From: Actinernus sp. WN-2022
Taxonomy: Eukaryota; Cnidaria; Anthozoa; Actiniaria; Actinernidae
Assembly (NCBI GenBank): GCA_030867875.1
Contig: JAOWCC010000936.1
Span: forward strand, 73,627,032-73,691,031
DNA length: 64,000 nucleotides
Reading direction: 5' to 3'
Shown here: positions 1 through 12,636 of the stretch, in pieces
Layout: every line of letters starts with the position of its first letter
Numbering within the stretch: position 1 is the first letter of the stretch
Program-made: the position numbers and the translations under genes
Notes under the pieces: generated by a model
Told to the model about the DNA's origin: nothing
Seen by the model: the letters and a program-made list of their open reading frames with translations, nothing else
Databases searched by the model: none

Positions 1-156
1 AAACTCTCTGCAAAATTCATAGGTTAATTTGGTCCTTTGGTAATATTTTTCAATGATTTGGATACTTTCGACACTGTGTGTCGTTTTGGAAGACAAAAAA
101 AGTAGAAAAGAAAATGGTCGAATTTCGTCGTAGCCATAGTGGCACTTTAACCCTTT
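1..156. mobile_element. Right end of a MITE-like repeat, cut by the window edge
   Basis: This stretch matches 26043-26172 over almost its whole length, with small indels, and ends in a variant of the same terminal motif (agtggcacttta). It is therefore a second copy of the element at 25604-26172, with its left part outside the window. It is non-coding. Identification rests only on the internal match. Confidence 0.7.
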
Positions 157-2540
157 TCTTTGATTTACCTTCTATTTTTAAAACGTCTAATCAAATCACT
201 TGAGGCTTAAAATTGTTCTTATTTTCCCTTAACTGGCTTAAAATTTCAAGAGATTAAAAAAATATGAAAAATTAGCAGCTTAAAAGGCGAATCAAGAATA
301 ATGACGTCATTTTCATGTTATGAACGTGCTGAATATAAACGTGTACAGGAAGCCACTAATGGACTCCTGACTTGTATACGCACTTTTGGAAATTTCCAAG
401 TACTCTTCTAGATCTTAGATTTACGAACGTAATATAAATGCCTTTGAATATAAAGGTCGTGATTTCGGAGTGTTATGTAGCAGCCAACAGTTAGTTCAAC
501 TAAGCTATTTCATCCAATAAACTAAACCATAGCAGATTTTATAGAAATTATATAGCTATCTTTGTAAAAATCGACAAATATCGATCATTAATGGATTCTC
601 AGTTATGCACTAAACCGATCCACCTGTGAAGTAATAACGAATTCAAAAGTGGATCACACACACGCCGGCCTCGCCCATGCAGATGATCCATGTGTTTCCA
701 TGCTCTATACAAAACGTGACCCTTATTTTGAGCCATATTTCTATTCAAAAGTGATACATACTTTTTTGGCAATCAACTGAACGGCAAAAATACCAACTGT
801 AAAGTTTTATTTGTTTATAAAATTTCAGCGACTGACAAGGATCTCTGCAGCATTAGAAATCAGTCCAATTTCCTCCAATGGCTGTAAATCTAACTGGAGG
901 TGACTGATGACACTTGTTCATTAACGGCCGGGGTAATAACTGAAAAGATTAATATAACATAATCTCAAATTACCAGACGAGATGAGGGATGATGATATTT
1001 TGTGCTTAACGTCCAGCTATTAGAGAGCTGTAGCGATTAATCTAGCCTGACATCAGTGCGCTAGATGGAAGCAGGTTTATTATATTATTCATCTCGTCGG
1101 TATACGTGCTTCTCGTAAAGTGTTTACTGTTTTTTTCTTACCTCGCGGCGGCAATTAGCAACCCACACTTCATTTCAGATAACTTCGCCTGAGAGAGCCG
1201 GACGTTGAGTACCGAACTCTGAGAAGACGGGTTGAGTAGGTGCAACGCGTCTTTCTGAATACCCAACACTCTGGAAAATGATGTTCATTTGCCATGATTG
1301 ACAGAGCCATGATTTGAAATAGAACTTTCGGCTCTCAAACATCGAGAAACAGGAGAGCTAACATCAATTTTAGTATATTTTACATGATATACACGAATGA
1401 CGCGTATTTTAACTCCCTGCTACCTAGCTGCAGGGCCCAGTCGTTCGAAGCCTGCTAATCCAGGATTTTAAGGGCAATCTTTAGTTCGATATGCTAACTT
1501 GACTGTGAACTACATGCGGTAACTAAAATGCGGTAAATCAGAAACTGCGAGCTGTTAGAGGCTATCTAGGCTTATCGTTTTCCAAATCAACTTCTAGCTC
1601 GATAAGGAAGGCGGTTGGCCTGAAAGGAAATTACCAGGACAGCGATGGCATGATGTTCTTCAGATGGACACATTTTCCTACTTTAGCCGGTAATCAGTAC
1701 TGTCTTCCTTTTGTTAGCTCTTTAATATATTGATGGAGTGCAATACCACACTCTCAAAACTTGGAAGTCAATCGTGTACGCGTGGTTTAAAAATAGGACG
1801 CGAGGGCTAGCTGTGTGAAATATATCAACATTTAGAGTGCCAGATTATTTTACACCACAAAAAGAGATTTCGAAGAGAAAGAGAGCGCATGATTTTAACA
1901 GACTGAAACCACGTATGAAATAATTCTATAAGAGATGTTGAAAATGAACTTTGGGTGTGTCAAATTCACATTTCATTGAAATATATACTACAATTAACGA
2001 ACAACAAACTCTGGCAAAGTAGTCATCCAGGGCAAGCGAGTGAACATAGGTGGCGGTTATGGCTTGGATTAGATTTGTGTTCTCGGTTAACTCGCGGGTT
2101 GACAGAAGACGAAGTTAATCAGTAAAGAAGGTTTTGATGTGAATTAGTACTGAAACGAAACGTTTTTAATATTCACAACACCTAATATGCACTGCGTCTA
2201 AATACAGTTTCCATATAAAGTTGTAAAAACACAACCATGCATGCCACTTCCGGATTATGCCAATGCCCGAACAGCGAGGTTTCTATCACGTGACAAGCTA
2301 GTGTTGAACTAGCTACGCTATATTACAACATGAAGTTCTGTTCATTTTTATATTTGTTTGGCAGTGACCTTTTCTTTTGCCGTTTCCGGCGGGGAGAGGA
2401 AACGTCTTTTAAGATACAGGTTATGTCCGTTTAACACAGGTTAAAACAATAACAAATAACCCATCTCGGGGACTGTACGTAGGGTGTCCGCTCAGTAATA
2501 AAGGTGACCGTTTACAGTCTAAACCTCCCTAGAGCCTGAT
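157..2540. other. Non-coding stretch with no gene recognised
   Basis: AT-rich sequence without an open frame of interest, a recognisable exon or an RNA gene. I see no repeat here that I can define. Confidence 0.5.
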
Positions 2541-2862
2541 GAATGAAGTTTGTTATTCTAAATTTGATTTCATTATTCGTTTCAAATTTCTATTGTTGAA
2601 ATGAAACTTGCAAAATTCAAAATGAGCCTAAATTGAAATGAGTCTCCTTCGCAACCGTCTTAGTATAACGTTTGCGTGACGACCCCAACTAAGAGCGGCT
2701 GTATTAAAATATGCTATGGAATAAAATGTACAAGCCTATAATTTTGCACATAAATACAATCAAAATTCAATTGGGGCTCAATATGAATTTTTCAAGTTTC
2801 GTTTTAATAATGGCAGTTTGAAACGAAGAATGAAATCAAATTTCGAATAATGAACTTCATTT
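2541..2862. repeat. Imperfect long inverted repeat (MITE-like)
   Basis: The left end (gaatgaagtttgttattc and the following ~90 bases) returns in reverse complement at the right end (gaataatgaacttcatttc), with indels. The arms are about 100 bp and the spacer is non-coding. This is the structure of a decayed non-autonomous DNA element. No target duplication is clear. Confidence 0.55.
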
Positions 2863-2901
2863 CTTGCTCTACGGAGAAACGCTTGACCTGATCAGTGACT
2901 G

Positions 2902-3146
2902 TAAAGGCCCGCCGTTTACACAGGCGATTTTTTGTATAATTTTTATTGCGATTTCAACTGCAATTTTGCTCGCCAGCGAAGTTGCAAACTTTCAAATTGC
3001 GCGTGTAAACTAGCGGCGATTTTGATGCAATTTTTGTCGCCACCAAATCGCACTGGTTCGAAACTTGATGCAAATTTGAGGCGAGAAAAATTGCAGTGGG
3101 ACGCGACAAAAATTGCATCAAAAATTGCCTGTGTACACGGGCCTTA
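2902..3146. mobile_element. MITE with ends of the AAGGCCCG...CGGGCCTT type
   Basis: The left end reads taaaggcccgccgtttacac and the right end is its near reverse complement (gtgtacacgggccttaa). The interior is rich in attgc/gcaat words and has no coding capacity beyond chance frames. A 245 bp non-autonomous element fits best. The superfamily is not clear from the ends. Confidence 0.65.
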
Positions 3147-4740
3147 AGAGGTAAAGTTTACAGTATCTTTGATAGAGGTGGTTGCAGGATTTGTGAAAGG
3201 GGGAGTTGAGTGGCGAAGCAGCGAAAATCTAGGGATGTTTAAATGTAGATTCTGAAGGAGCTTGGAGACTCTGGTACCCAGGGTACCCTCCCCCTTGATC
3301 TTCATTGAGTAAAATTTTGGGACTTTGGCAACTGCCCGCGAAATAAAGGACTGCCAGTGTCCGCTTAACACAAGTTTGACTGTATATAAGCTTTTATGGA
3401 GATTGTCCAATAATATGATGATGTCGGCTCTACGCGCCTTCCTATTGGTCAGTGGTTGGATAAATGACATCAAAGTAAAATAAGATTAAAGAAGCCCTCG
3501 AAACCTTTTTTTATAAAGTGTGTTTCTAAGAGGTATTCGACAGTAAACCCTTTATGACTTATTTCTGAGATTATCTGCCAATTTCTTAGCGGAAAAGCTA
3601 GGCAGAGAAGAAATATTCATCGGATCAGTGTAGAAACTGAACGACGTTTAGAGAATTAAATCCTAAAAACATGAAATTTTAAAAAATAAGGTTGAATAGA
3701 TTTATGGAAAAGGTTCAACTGTTCAAGGGAAGCAACTCAGATCGGGTTTCAGTGAGAATTAGAGCAGATGTCAAATATAGTTGAAGTGGAGGACTGATTG
3801 TATAAGGGTTAAAAACCGCGCAGCGCGGCGAACCATAAGAATTGGCTAAGACTAATAACCTCGGGTGCTTTGAGTTCCCTTTTTGCTTGAGTTCAAGCTC
3901 ACAACGACACATGAAAAAATAGCTTAAGGCAAGTAAACCATGCCCGTTTATCTATAATGTTTGTAATATTTACTCCGATAGAATTCACTTTAAGATGAAC
4001 CCATTTAGGTTTTCCATACTTTCACGAGACTAAACTCTTTTTCTGTACATTTTATTAAACTAAACCACACATACACTCTCTCTTGTTGTTTAGTTCGCCG
4101 GCAGGTGGCCGAAGATGAATTGAAAAAAAAAAAAATAGGAGAAATACATTCTAGTTGTATGTGGGCGTTGTAGGAAGTAGCAATTGTTTTAAATCAATAT
4201 GAACGTCAGGTACTAATCATGTTTACTATATATAGATTGACAGGTTTGTTCTTTAGGAGATATATGCAAACATACGCATACGCTTGCCCGGGGCATAAAA
4301 GCGAGAAATCGCTTGTGATATCCTGAGCTGAACGCAAACCCGGCGTGATACGGAGAGATCTGGCTCACGGTAACACGTCAAAAATCGAGTCCTACTGTGA
4401 TGAGAATGTCTCACATATTAGATTAACACGACATACAATTGTAGTATTTCCACTGTCAACTCTCTCCGATAGATACAGGTTTAGAGCCACGTGTACGGCT
4501 GACGTTATCTCATCAACTGAACCGCCAACAATGACGACTTTAAACATAGGATCAAGGGTCGCGTCAGAGGGTGGCATAATGCTGCCTCATAATAGTATGA
4601 TTTGCGAAGAAAATTCCCTAAATTCTGCGTGCGAAGTGTGATCGGATAACGTTGACCTAAAAAAAAATTCCCCACACTCACGGACATCAATAGACAAGAC
4701 GAAGGAGGTTTCGGTTTTGACTTTTCAAGAAATCTTGAGG
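3147..4740. other. Non-coding upstream flank of the GPCR gene
   Basis: No exon or RNA gene recognised. Short open frames on both strands at 4345-4834 overlap each other and the start of the receptor gene and have no family resemblance. TATATA-like words near 4226 could be promoter elements, but nothing in the sequence proves it. Confidence 0.4.
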
Positions 4741-5868
4741 ATGAATAACATAACGTTAATAAAGAATCCAGAGAAAGGTAATAAGAGTTTAAACGGCACG
4801 AGGGAAGACAGCCATGACGCTGAGCTGAGCGCAAGAATTGCTGTCTCCGTTATTTTGATGATTTTCATCATCTGCGGGAACTTATTAGTAATGTTGGCTT
4901 ACAAGAAAAACCACCGTCTGAGGACAGGGACAAACACCTTTCTCGTTAGCTTAGCAGTGAGTGACTTTCTCGTAGGAAGCGTCTCCCTGCCGCTGTGGAT
5001 ATTCGGATCCGTGAACGGATGGCATGATCCCCATTTCCCCAGGAAAGTTTACATATTTTTCATTTGCTTTGATATTTTTAGCGCCTTGGCGTCAATGTTT
5101 CACCTGACTGCTGTCAGCATAGACAGATTTATTGCAATTTCAAGGCCATTCTACTACCAAACAGTCACCGCTCGACCGTACTTCATATCTATAGCAATCG
5201 CGTGGGGTCTTGCTCTCCTCCTAGCCGCGCTACACCCTGGACTACTGAACACATTATTACACAATCTACCAGGAAACCTATTTCAGATCTATGGAATCAT
5301 TGTATTCTCCTCCGGGTATTTGGCGCCATTGGTTCTGATATCAGCAATGAACATCAAAATCTTCAGAATCGTGCGTAAACTCGTAAGGCGCTCGGCAGTT
5401 CCTCGCCCGAGCCAAGTTGGTAATGATAACAATCAGTTTACCAAGGAGACTACAATACGGAGAAGACTCCCTAAAGAGCGCAAAACAGCCATAACATTGG
5501 TTCTAATAACAGGGTTATTCTTCGTGGCATGGTTGCCATTTTTCATCGTGAATATGTTAAGCCTTTATTGTTTGAGAACTTGTCTACCAACGAATGAAAG
5601 AGATATTTTGGTTTTGGTAGAACTCACAAAGTGGTGTCATTATAGTAACAGCGCAGCGAATGCCGTTGTTTATGCCTTTCGTGATTTGGAGATGAGGAGG
5701 ACTTTTATGAGATTGTTGTGGCCATGTTTTAATCGCAATCGCGCTATTGGTCCCACCATATTTGAAACTAACGCTTTACGAACAAGACACAACAGCACTG
5801 CCTCGGCGACAACTCCGATTGAGAAAATTGCACACAGCTACGGTCAGAGAATCGAAATTGAATTGTAA
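4741..5868 (+). CDS. Intronless class A (rhodopsin-like) GPCR, biogenic-amine-receptor type
   Basis: A plasma-membrane receptor expected to signal through G proteins; the ligand is unknown. I start at the ATG at 4741 (375 residues); the frame is open from a TTG at 4717, but an animal gene should start at ATG. Visible: N-glycosylation sites at the N-terminus (NNIT, NGT); TM1 with CGNLLV; TM2 with LAVSD; TM3 ending SIDRF, a DRY variant; TM4 with IAWG; TM5 with LAPL; TM6 with AWLPFF; TM7 with NSAANAVVYAF. The Asp 18 positions before the DRF Arg is the amine-binding D3.32, and W6.48 and two Phe follow the aminergic pattern. Oddities: no Cys at 3.25 and none in loop 2, so the usual disulfide is absent, and NPxxY is NAVVY. 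AATAAA at 5867-5872 overlaps the stop. Single-exon receptors of this kind are common in cnidarians. Receptor class is sure; ligand class is inference. Confidence 0.95.
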   Translation: MNNITLIKNPEKGNKSLNGTREDSHDAELSARIAVSVILMIFIICGNLLVMLAYKKNHRLRTGTNTFLVSLAVSDFLVGSVSLPLWIFGSVNGWHDPHFPRKVYIFFICFDIFSALASMFHLTAVSIDRFIAISRPFYYQTVTARPYFISIAIAWGLALLLAALHPGLLNTLLHNLPGNLFQIYGIIVFSSGYLAPLVLISAMNIKIFRIVRKLVRRSAVPRPSQVGNDNNQFTKETTIRRRLPKERKTAITLVLITGLFFVAWLPFFIVNMLSLYCLRTCLPTNERDILVLVELTKWCHYSNSAANAVVYAFRDLEMRRTFMRLLWPCFNRNRAIGPTIFETNALRTRHNSTASATTPIEKIAHSYGQRIEIEL

Positions 5869-5872
5869 TAAA

Positions 5873-7035
5873 TAAGTCTAAATTTTGCAGCCTCAATATT
5901 ATAGTCTGGAATGTATATGGAATGAATACATTTCCTTGTACTGAAATGTAAATAGATGTATCTATTTGTAAAACTGAAAAGATGTTTCCTTTGTATGGAT
6001 CGCTGTTTATCAAAAGACCGACAACCATATTTTTACAGAAACAAAAGAAACGCCAGTAGTTACTACTAAGTTTCTTCATCTTGTTTTTCTTCCGGAGCGA
6101 TGAAATCGCAAACATTCACGAAAGGAAATCAATATTGCATGAATTAAAGTGTTGAATGTTCACATCAACTGCAATTCCGTTTGAACATACAAACGTTTCT
6201 ATGTACGAATACGACAGTGCATGAATAATTGTAACGTAATCTTTTGTGAACCTGCGTACAGTTTTCTTCTAATGACGAAAAAGAATCGTATTAGTTTATA
6301 CAAAGATGAGTTAGTTTTAGCCATTTTGTTTATGTTGTTCCACACGACTGATCACTCATCTTTCATTTAACCATGCAAATAATGTACAACCCTTTCAATT
6401 ATACTTGAACAGATATCAGATAACGCAGCCATATTGTGTTACTAAAAGCCAAGGTTTTTCAGTGATCTCCAATTACAGACTTGCATATTATCGGTCTAAG
6501 TGATGCGGCGATTGATAGAAAGAGTATCATTTCCTGTCGTGATTTTATTTTTAGGCTTCTCAATTGAATAATACCAATAATCGTTGTAAAGCTGTCAATG
6601 AAAATCAATAGGGGACATACTTCTGTTTTTTTACTGAATAAAAACCCTATTAAGCAGAAAAATGTGATTAAATAATTTATTGAACATTTGTTTTATTATA
6701 TTCTCGATTAATGTCCCCCATAGAGTGATGAAAACCTTAAAAGTGACACGAGCAAAGTGACACGTTCAAAAGATTATTTGACATTCAGTAGAATTACGTC
6801 AGTTATAACCAATCGAAGGTTCTAGAAATGTTTTATTTTTACAAGTACATCGTTCAAGATGAACAAATGTTAAAGAAATTAAAAATTCTGCCGAAACCCT
6901 TAGGTTTTGAAAACATGGCCGGTAGGTGTAGGGTTGTAACAGGATTGTATAAACAGGACTTCCATGGAAACATAATAGTTGAACAAAGACTTTTGTTGCG
7001 TCTGTTTGTTTTGTATGGTCTATGTACTGACAGAA
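5873..7035. other. Non-coding downstream flank of the GPCR gene
   Basis: AT-rich 3' flank. No exon, RNA gene or definable repeat seen. Confidence 0.4.
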
Positions 7036-7040
7036 CAGTC

Positions 7041-7118
7041 CTATAATAAGGTCCTATAACAAGGTCCTATAAGGGCCTATAAGGGCCTATAAGGGCTTAT
7101 AGTAAGGTCCTATAATAA
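7041..7118. repeat. Short tandem repeat, unit about 12-15 bp
   Basis: About six degenerate copies of a unit around 'ggtcctataa' or 'gggcctataa' in a row. Simple minisatellite with no coding role visible. Confidence 0.7.
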
Positions 7119-7535
7119 CGGCCCACCGCGACAGTAGCACCGTGAATGGACAATATCAATAGCTAAATATACATATTCCATAAAAAAAAAGAGAACGATT
7201 ATATTACAGCATGGCTTTTCTATTTCATAGTTTTCTTTGGAAGATGGGCGAATATTTCACGAGAATATTTATTATTGGTATAGAAAAAGTATGAAATACC
7301 ACCCGTTTTTCATATAAAATGCTCTGATTGGCTGAAAGATAATAATTTACATTTATATTTATATGTTCCGACAAGAGAACAGTCCGAGGGAAATTGTGAG
7401 CTTCGAGGATCAGATAATGTCCAACAACAAATATATCAGGGCATATTTCGACATCACAATGTAGGTTAATGTACGTTGTTATCATCCTTCAAATATTTTC
7501 TTTGACGCGCGCTTACAGGGGGTATATAGTAGAGG

Positions 7536-7682
7536 TTATTGACCAAGCATAAGGTCAAGATGGGGGGATATTGGCCAAGTTCATTTTTTGCGTGTTTATG
7601 GACCGAGACGAGGTCCATAAAAACGCAAAATATGAACGAGGCCAATATTCCCCCATCTTGACCGAACAAGCTTGGTCAATAA
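7536..7682. mobile_element. Near-perfect 147 bp palindrome (foldback element)
   Basis: The arms of about 68 bp begin ttattgaccaagc and end gcttggtcaataa, with a loop of only about 7 bases (gagacga). There is no coding content. This is the shape of a small foldback MITE, and a transcript would fold into a long hairpin. Confidence 0.75.
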
Positions 7683-8728
7683 GGTTTTTATTATATGGCG
7701 AAAATGAATAAAATCCCACTTTGACGCACGCGCCAGGAACCCATTGCGTGGTAAACTGAAGAGCGAATAGAAATCAAGCTAAAATTAGACTGAGACTCAA
7801 CGACTTTCACTTGAAGTTGAACTGGCGTTCAAAAGAGTTTGTTTTCCGACGAAAAAAGCGTTTTTATGGATGAAAACTGACCTGTACTTTACTTCAGATG
7901 TACTAAGTTTCAATGACAACTTCATCAGGAAGGCCGAATGCATTATCTAGAGACAAAAATGTGCATATTTGTGGAAGATTTGAAAGTTGAAAACCGGCGT
8001 TGAAATCACTCGAGTGGCGATAACTCAGATGAAGCACACTGTAAAACCTGACGTCAAATAGAGCTGTAGAAGACTACAAACAAACTTGTAAGTATTAATT
8101 AGTAAATACTCTTAATCCAATTACCAAATGTGAATACTGAATTTCTTAGCCCATACGATAGAAAAACCTGCTTTCTTTGATGAAACTGTGTGCTAAGCTT
8201 ACTCGTTTCCGTAATAATTTAATTTATTTGTACCACTGACGATTGTAGTAGCGTTGTGAGGTATAGCCGAACTTTTATTTGTGTTTTTGAAGTCACGGCC
8301 ATTTCAGCTTCGCTATAGTTTTTTTTATCTGCTAAGTCCAGCTTCATTCAATTCAGTCGCTTTTGCTGCAGCTGTTTTCATCGAACTTGCGAGAACCAGA
8401 AAAACTGCATTAATCCCTCTAAAAAGTTGAAATTTAGCTGACAACGATAAAGCAGAATGATTTTTAAATTAGTATTTGCCTTCACTGGTCACAAATTGTT
8501 TAGTTTCTCGGCAAAATGTATGGGTTCTATCGCTATTTGTTTACGAAGAATTGTGAGCGAATTTGGAAAATCCTGAACGGGCAAGATGAAAAATTCTTGC
8601 CCCCTGAGCAACCAATCAGATTGAAGCATTCAGAGTCATCTTGCCCGCTCATGGAGCTGCCATATAATAATCGCTAATATTTGTCGTCAGGCGAAGAGAA
8701 ACTGAAATATCGGGTCACGTGACCGAGT
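7683..8728. other. Non-coding stretch
   Basis: No gene recognised. An imperfect hairpin with arms around gggcaagatg and catcttgccc lies at about 8578-8650. Confidence 0.4.
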
Positions 8729-8770
8729 ATGGGAGATGGATGCTCCGGGTAATGAACTAAGATATAGTAT

Positions 8771-11700
8771 TCGCTATTATCGCACTTCGGCCATCTTGGA
8801 TCGAAAGCGAGGCTTCCGGGTTGTCGGTTACGTAGCGCTTACTATTTGCTCTGTTGTTGGTCGCGAGTTTGGATGAAAAAGCTATTTCATCGTATCTCCA
8901 CTTCTGTAATTCCAATTGTACAAATAATAGTCAGAAAAGAAGATCTAGGGATTGTTTTCACATATTTGATTCCAATGAACAGCTCTAAAAGCGATGGAGT
9001 TTGAAAATACGCGGATATGTCGACCCATACTTCAGACATCGATAAAATATCCAGTGAGTAAAAAACAGCTGATTATAAAATTCTTCTTCGCTTAAATAAG
9101 TGTGACAGGTTTCCCCAGACTAACAGATAGCAGAAGTCCATTTTCTACACGTAAAAAACAAGAGAGAAACCTCACTGCAGTATACCCTGCCACTTCAAAT
9201 GATCACTTGAAAACCTGTGAAAAATCCTTCATAATTTTATAGCTTGGGTGTACTCGTTCTAGGGATGATTTAGGTTGGAAATGGTTAGGGTTTTTGGCAA
9301 ATTTTGGGTTAGGTTTTTAGAAGGTTTGTATGAGGATTTGAGAAAATGCATTATCAATGAAACAAAATGGTTCACTTGCATGGATGGCTGATAACATTGC
9401 ATTGGTACTGTAACTATATCATAAAAAATATACATAATATGGCTCCTGATACATATATAATAATAAAAATAATTAATGGACTTATATTTCGCAAGTTTCA
9501 TGTGTATATGATCACTTGCGCATTACATGATATGTAAATAACTTATGTATAGCTTAGCCTAAATAATATAATGTTAAAAATCCATACTAATGTTAATACT
9601 AATTTTACGGAAGCTAAACCTATACTATTAAAATAGATTAATACTAAATGTTTAAGAACTAATAAAATACTAAAAATGAGTAAAAACTATACATTCTAAT
9701 ATTAAAAAAATATGTTAAAATAAATTACAGTTAAATGCTTTCCTAAAAAGATATGTCTTAATTGAACGTTTAAAAGAATCGAGAGACTGTTCATTTCGTA
9801 TAGAGTTCGGTAGATCGTTCCACAGTTTAGGAGCAGCAGATACAAAGGCTCTATCGCCAAGTGTAGGCTTAGTTATCACATAAGGTGGTTCTAGTAACAA
9901 TTCGGTATTAGAACGAAGATAATATCTAGACTTACTCTTAATCTTAATTAGATCATTAATATATATAGGTGACAGACCATGCAATGCCTTAAAAGTAATA
10001 AGTAATAATTTAAAGATAATTCTAAACTTAACTGGAAGCCAATGCAGCTGATATAACACAGGTGTTATATGGTCGAATCTTGGTATCTTACAAATAAGAC
10101 GGGCAGCAGTATATCATATGTATACCAGGTAGTGTATGTTAAGATGATGATAATGACAGTATTACTGACTTGCAATGTTGGGCCATTATCAACAAATGGC
10201 TACTTGGAAATTGACCAAAATTACCTGTAGCGGAGAAACTGAGATATGGGTCATTTGACCATGTACAATGATGATAGTGACAATGGAAATGGTACTGGTG
10301 ATGGTATTAATGCAAAACAATATTGATGTTGATGACAGTGCTAATAATGGCAAAAAAAATGCAACAATGACTACCTAATTGTTTTTAAATCACCTAACTT
10401 TAGTTTTCAAACTTTGTACAATTATTTTAATTTCCATAATTTATAATTGAAGTGAATATTAATCTAGATATTCAGAATCAGCTGATCAGGTTGGAGTCTG
10501 GCAGGGTACAGCCTACTTTTAGTTGAGCAATACTGTAAAATTATCATCAGGCTGGATATAGCCAATGGCGGTTAGGCCTTGTATGTCTCGGTAGTAACTA
10601 TTTTGTAAACCAACTATCTCGTGCTTTAGCTATAGGGGAGCAGCCATACTAACAATATACCATCCAGCTTTTGTATCACTATTAATATTATATTTCAATC
10701 ATGTAAATAAATTGTAACATATTAAAATATATTGTAATAATAATTTCTATTATGTTAATAAATACTGCCAGACCCCAACACTGTCTCAGTTGTCTGTTTT
10801 GGTATATTACAACATTTTGTACAATATATTTTCTTTTGCCATAATCATTGCAATGATGCAACTATGTTTTTTTTATAACCTACATGTAGCTGCTAGCTGG
10901 ATGGGTACTCCAGCATCATTTACATCCTTTTTATCAATTTATTATAATTAATATTATTTCTTTCCCAAGCCAAGCCACAGAAATTATGGAGGATAGCTTG
11001 ATTTGAATTTATTCACAGATAGAGCAGATTTTGTTAACCCTGTTTAATAAAATCGAATAGACCTAACAGTCAGGTTACTGGTAAGTAAAATCAGTCCAAA
11101 CTCCAAACTATTATTATTATTATAAGTAATGGCATGGCATAAGGTAAATTAGTTATCAAATTTCCCCCGAGAGCTGAAACAGGATTTATGGCTGAGGGGG
11201 ATTAGGGAGAATTTGCATAAATCCTCCCAAGGGTCAAGGGGAAATTTAATCACTACCTAATTTCATGCTATTACTTTGTAATACTATTATCACTGACTAA
11301 TGAAACTAATCTCAGAGGACTTTAGTTTTTCTCTGCATAAACTAAAGTTACCATAGTTGAGTTTTTTTTAACGTTTTGTTATGCTTGATTGAGCACCATT
11401 TGTTGAACTGGACCCTGCAAGTGTGTTGATTTTGTGAAGAATAAATAAAATGTCAAGTAAAATGTAAAAATAAAATGTAATATGTGGCTGACTAAATATT
11501 CCAGGAGCAAACATAGAGTTTAATCATTTCATGTTTGTGGTTTTAAGTATAATTATCTCACATGTATGGAAGAAGCGGGTTTGACAAATGAAGGGAAGAC
11601 CTTTCTTGAGCCATAAAATAGGTAGGGTACAGGGTTGACAGGCATTCATGCACTCTGCTAGGGACTAATTTTTATAATGACCTGCCATAACCCTCATCAG

Positions 11701-12636
11701 CATGCATGCCCTTCTAATTTTCATTCTTGCATGTCAACGAGAGAAAATTAGAACAAGTATCCATGCTGATGAGGGAATTTAGAGTTTAAATGTCCCTGAA
11801 CAAACAAAGAAAGCTGAGGTGATCGTGGTATTACTAAGAAAGTCACACATGAAAATCCCAGATTAACTAATAAATAAACCTTCATTTCATACCAGAAATT
11901 TGGCAGTGATAAATATCATTGCATAACACCCATGACCATTCTAATAAAACCTCCCAAAATATTTCCCTTTGATTCAGTACAAATACATGATATATAATAT
12001 ATTTTATATAAAAAATATTATTCACACAATCAAACTTTAATATGATGGCCATGACACTTTCAAAATTAGTGCCAATTTATTATTAGTGGTGTGCAAAGTA
12101 CACAAGTCTTATTCGTAAAATGAAAAATAACGATCAACGTGAAAATAGTCCCATGTGCATTAAAAAATATCAAAATAAAATAATAGAGGGTGGCTGGTGC
12201 ACGTGTATATATATTTATTGAGAACAATAACTTAACATGTTCCATTCGCCCTGCTAGGTGAGGTTTCTCTCTTCTTATTTTACCTGTAGAGACCGGTGCT
12301 AGCTGTGAGTCTGAGGGAACCTGTGACACTTTAACCGAAGAAGTATTACTTGTTTTTTTTTTCTCACTCTACCTCTGGATATTTATCGAAGCCTGAAGTG
12401 TGGGTCGACATCTCGGCGTATTTTCAAACTCCATCGCTTTCTGAGCTGTTTATTGGAATCAAATATGTGAAAAGAATCCCTAGACCTTCTTTTCCGGCTA
12501 TTATTTGTACAATTGGAATTACAGAAGTGGAGATGAAGTAGCTTTTTCATCCAAACTCGCGACCTTAAGCGCTACGTAACCGACAACCCGGAAGCCTCGC
12601 TTTCAATCCAAGATGGCCGAAGTGCGATAATAGCGA
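8771..12636. mobile_element. 3.9 kb element with ~400 bp terminal inverted repeats, inserted in a minisatellite
   Basis: The left arm 8771-9175 and right arm 12259-12636 are reverse complements at roughly 85-90% by eye, both ending in tcgctattatcgc or its complement. The flanks are pieces of the ~40 bp minisatellite: the left ends gatatagtat, the right starts atgggagatgg, and the array itself reads gatatagtatgggagatgg. Removing the element and one AT restores the array unit, so the insertion is either with an AT duplication or with none. The interior holds a LINE tail (9715-10116) and AT-rich sequence; I see no transposase. Best reading: a non-autonomous long-TIR DNA element. Confidence 0.75.
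9715..10116 (-). pseudogene. 3' end of a non-LTR retrotransposon reverse transcriptase (CR1/L2/jockey type), 5'-truncated
   Basis: The translated C-terminus carries the typical LINE tail block: LYQLHWLPV, then FKALHGLSPIY, then LWNDLPNSIRN and FKRSIKTYLF, ending in a stop. The frame is intact for 114 residues and the similarity runs about 20 residues further upstream (AARLICKIPRFDHITP). The reverse transcriptase core and endonuclease are missing, as expected for a 5'-truncated insertion. It lies inside the 3.9 kb inverted-repeat element. Confidence 0.85.

Noticed and set aside
4717..4740. TTG start for the receptor gene
   Set aside because: Animal genes start at ATG; the ATG at 4741 gives a normal N-terminus with glycosylation sites.
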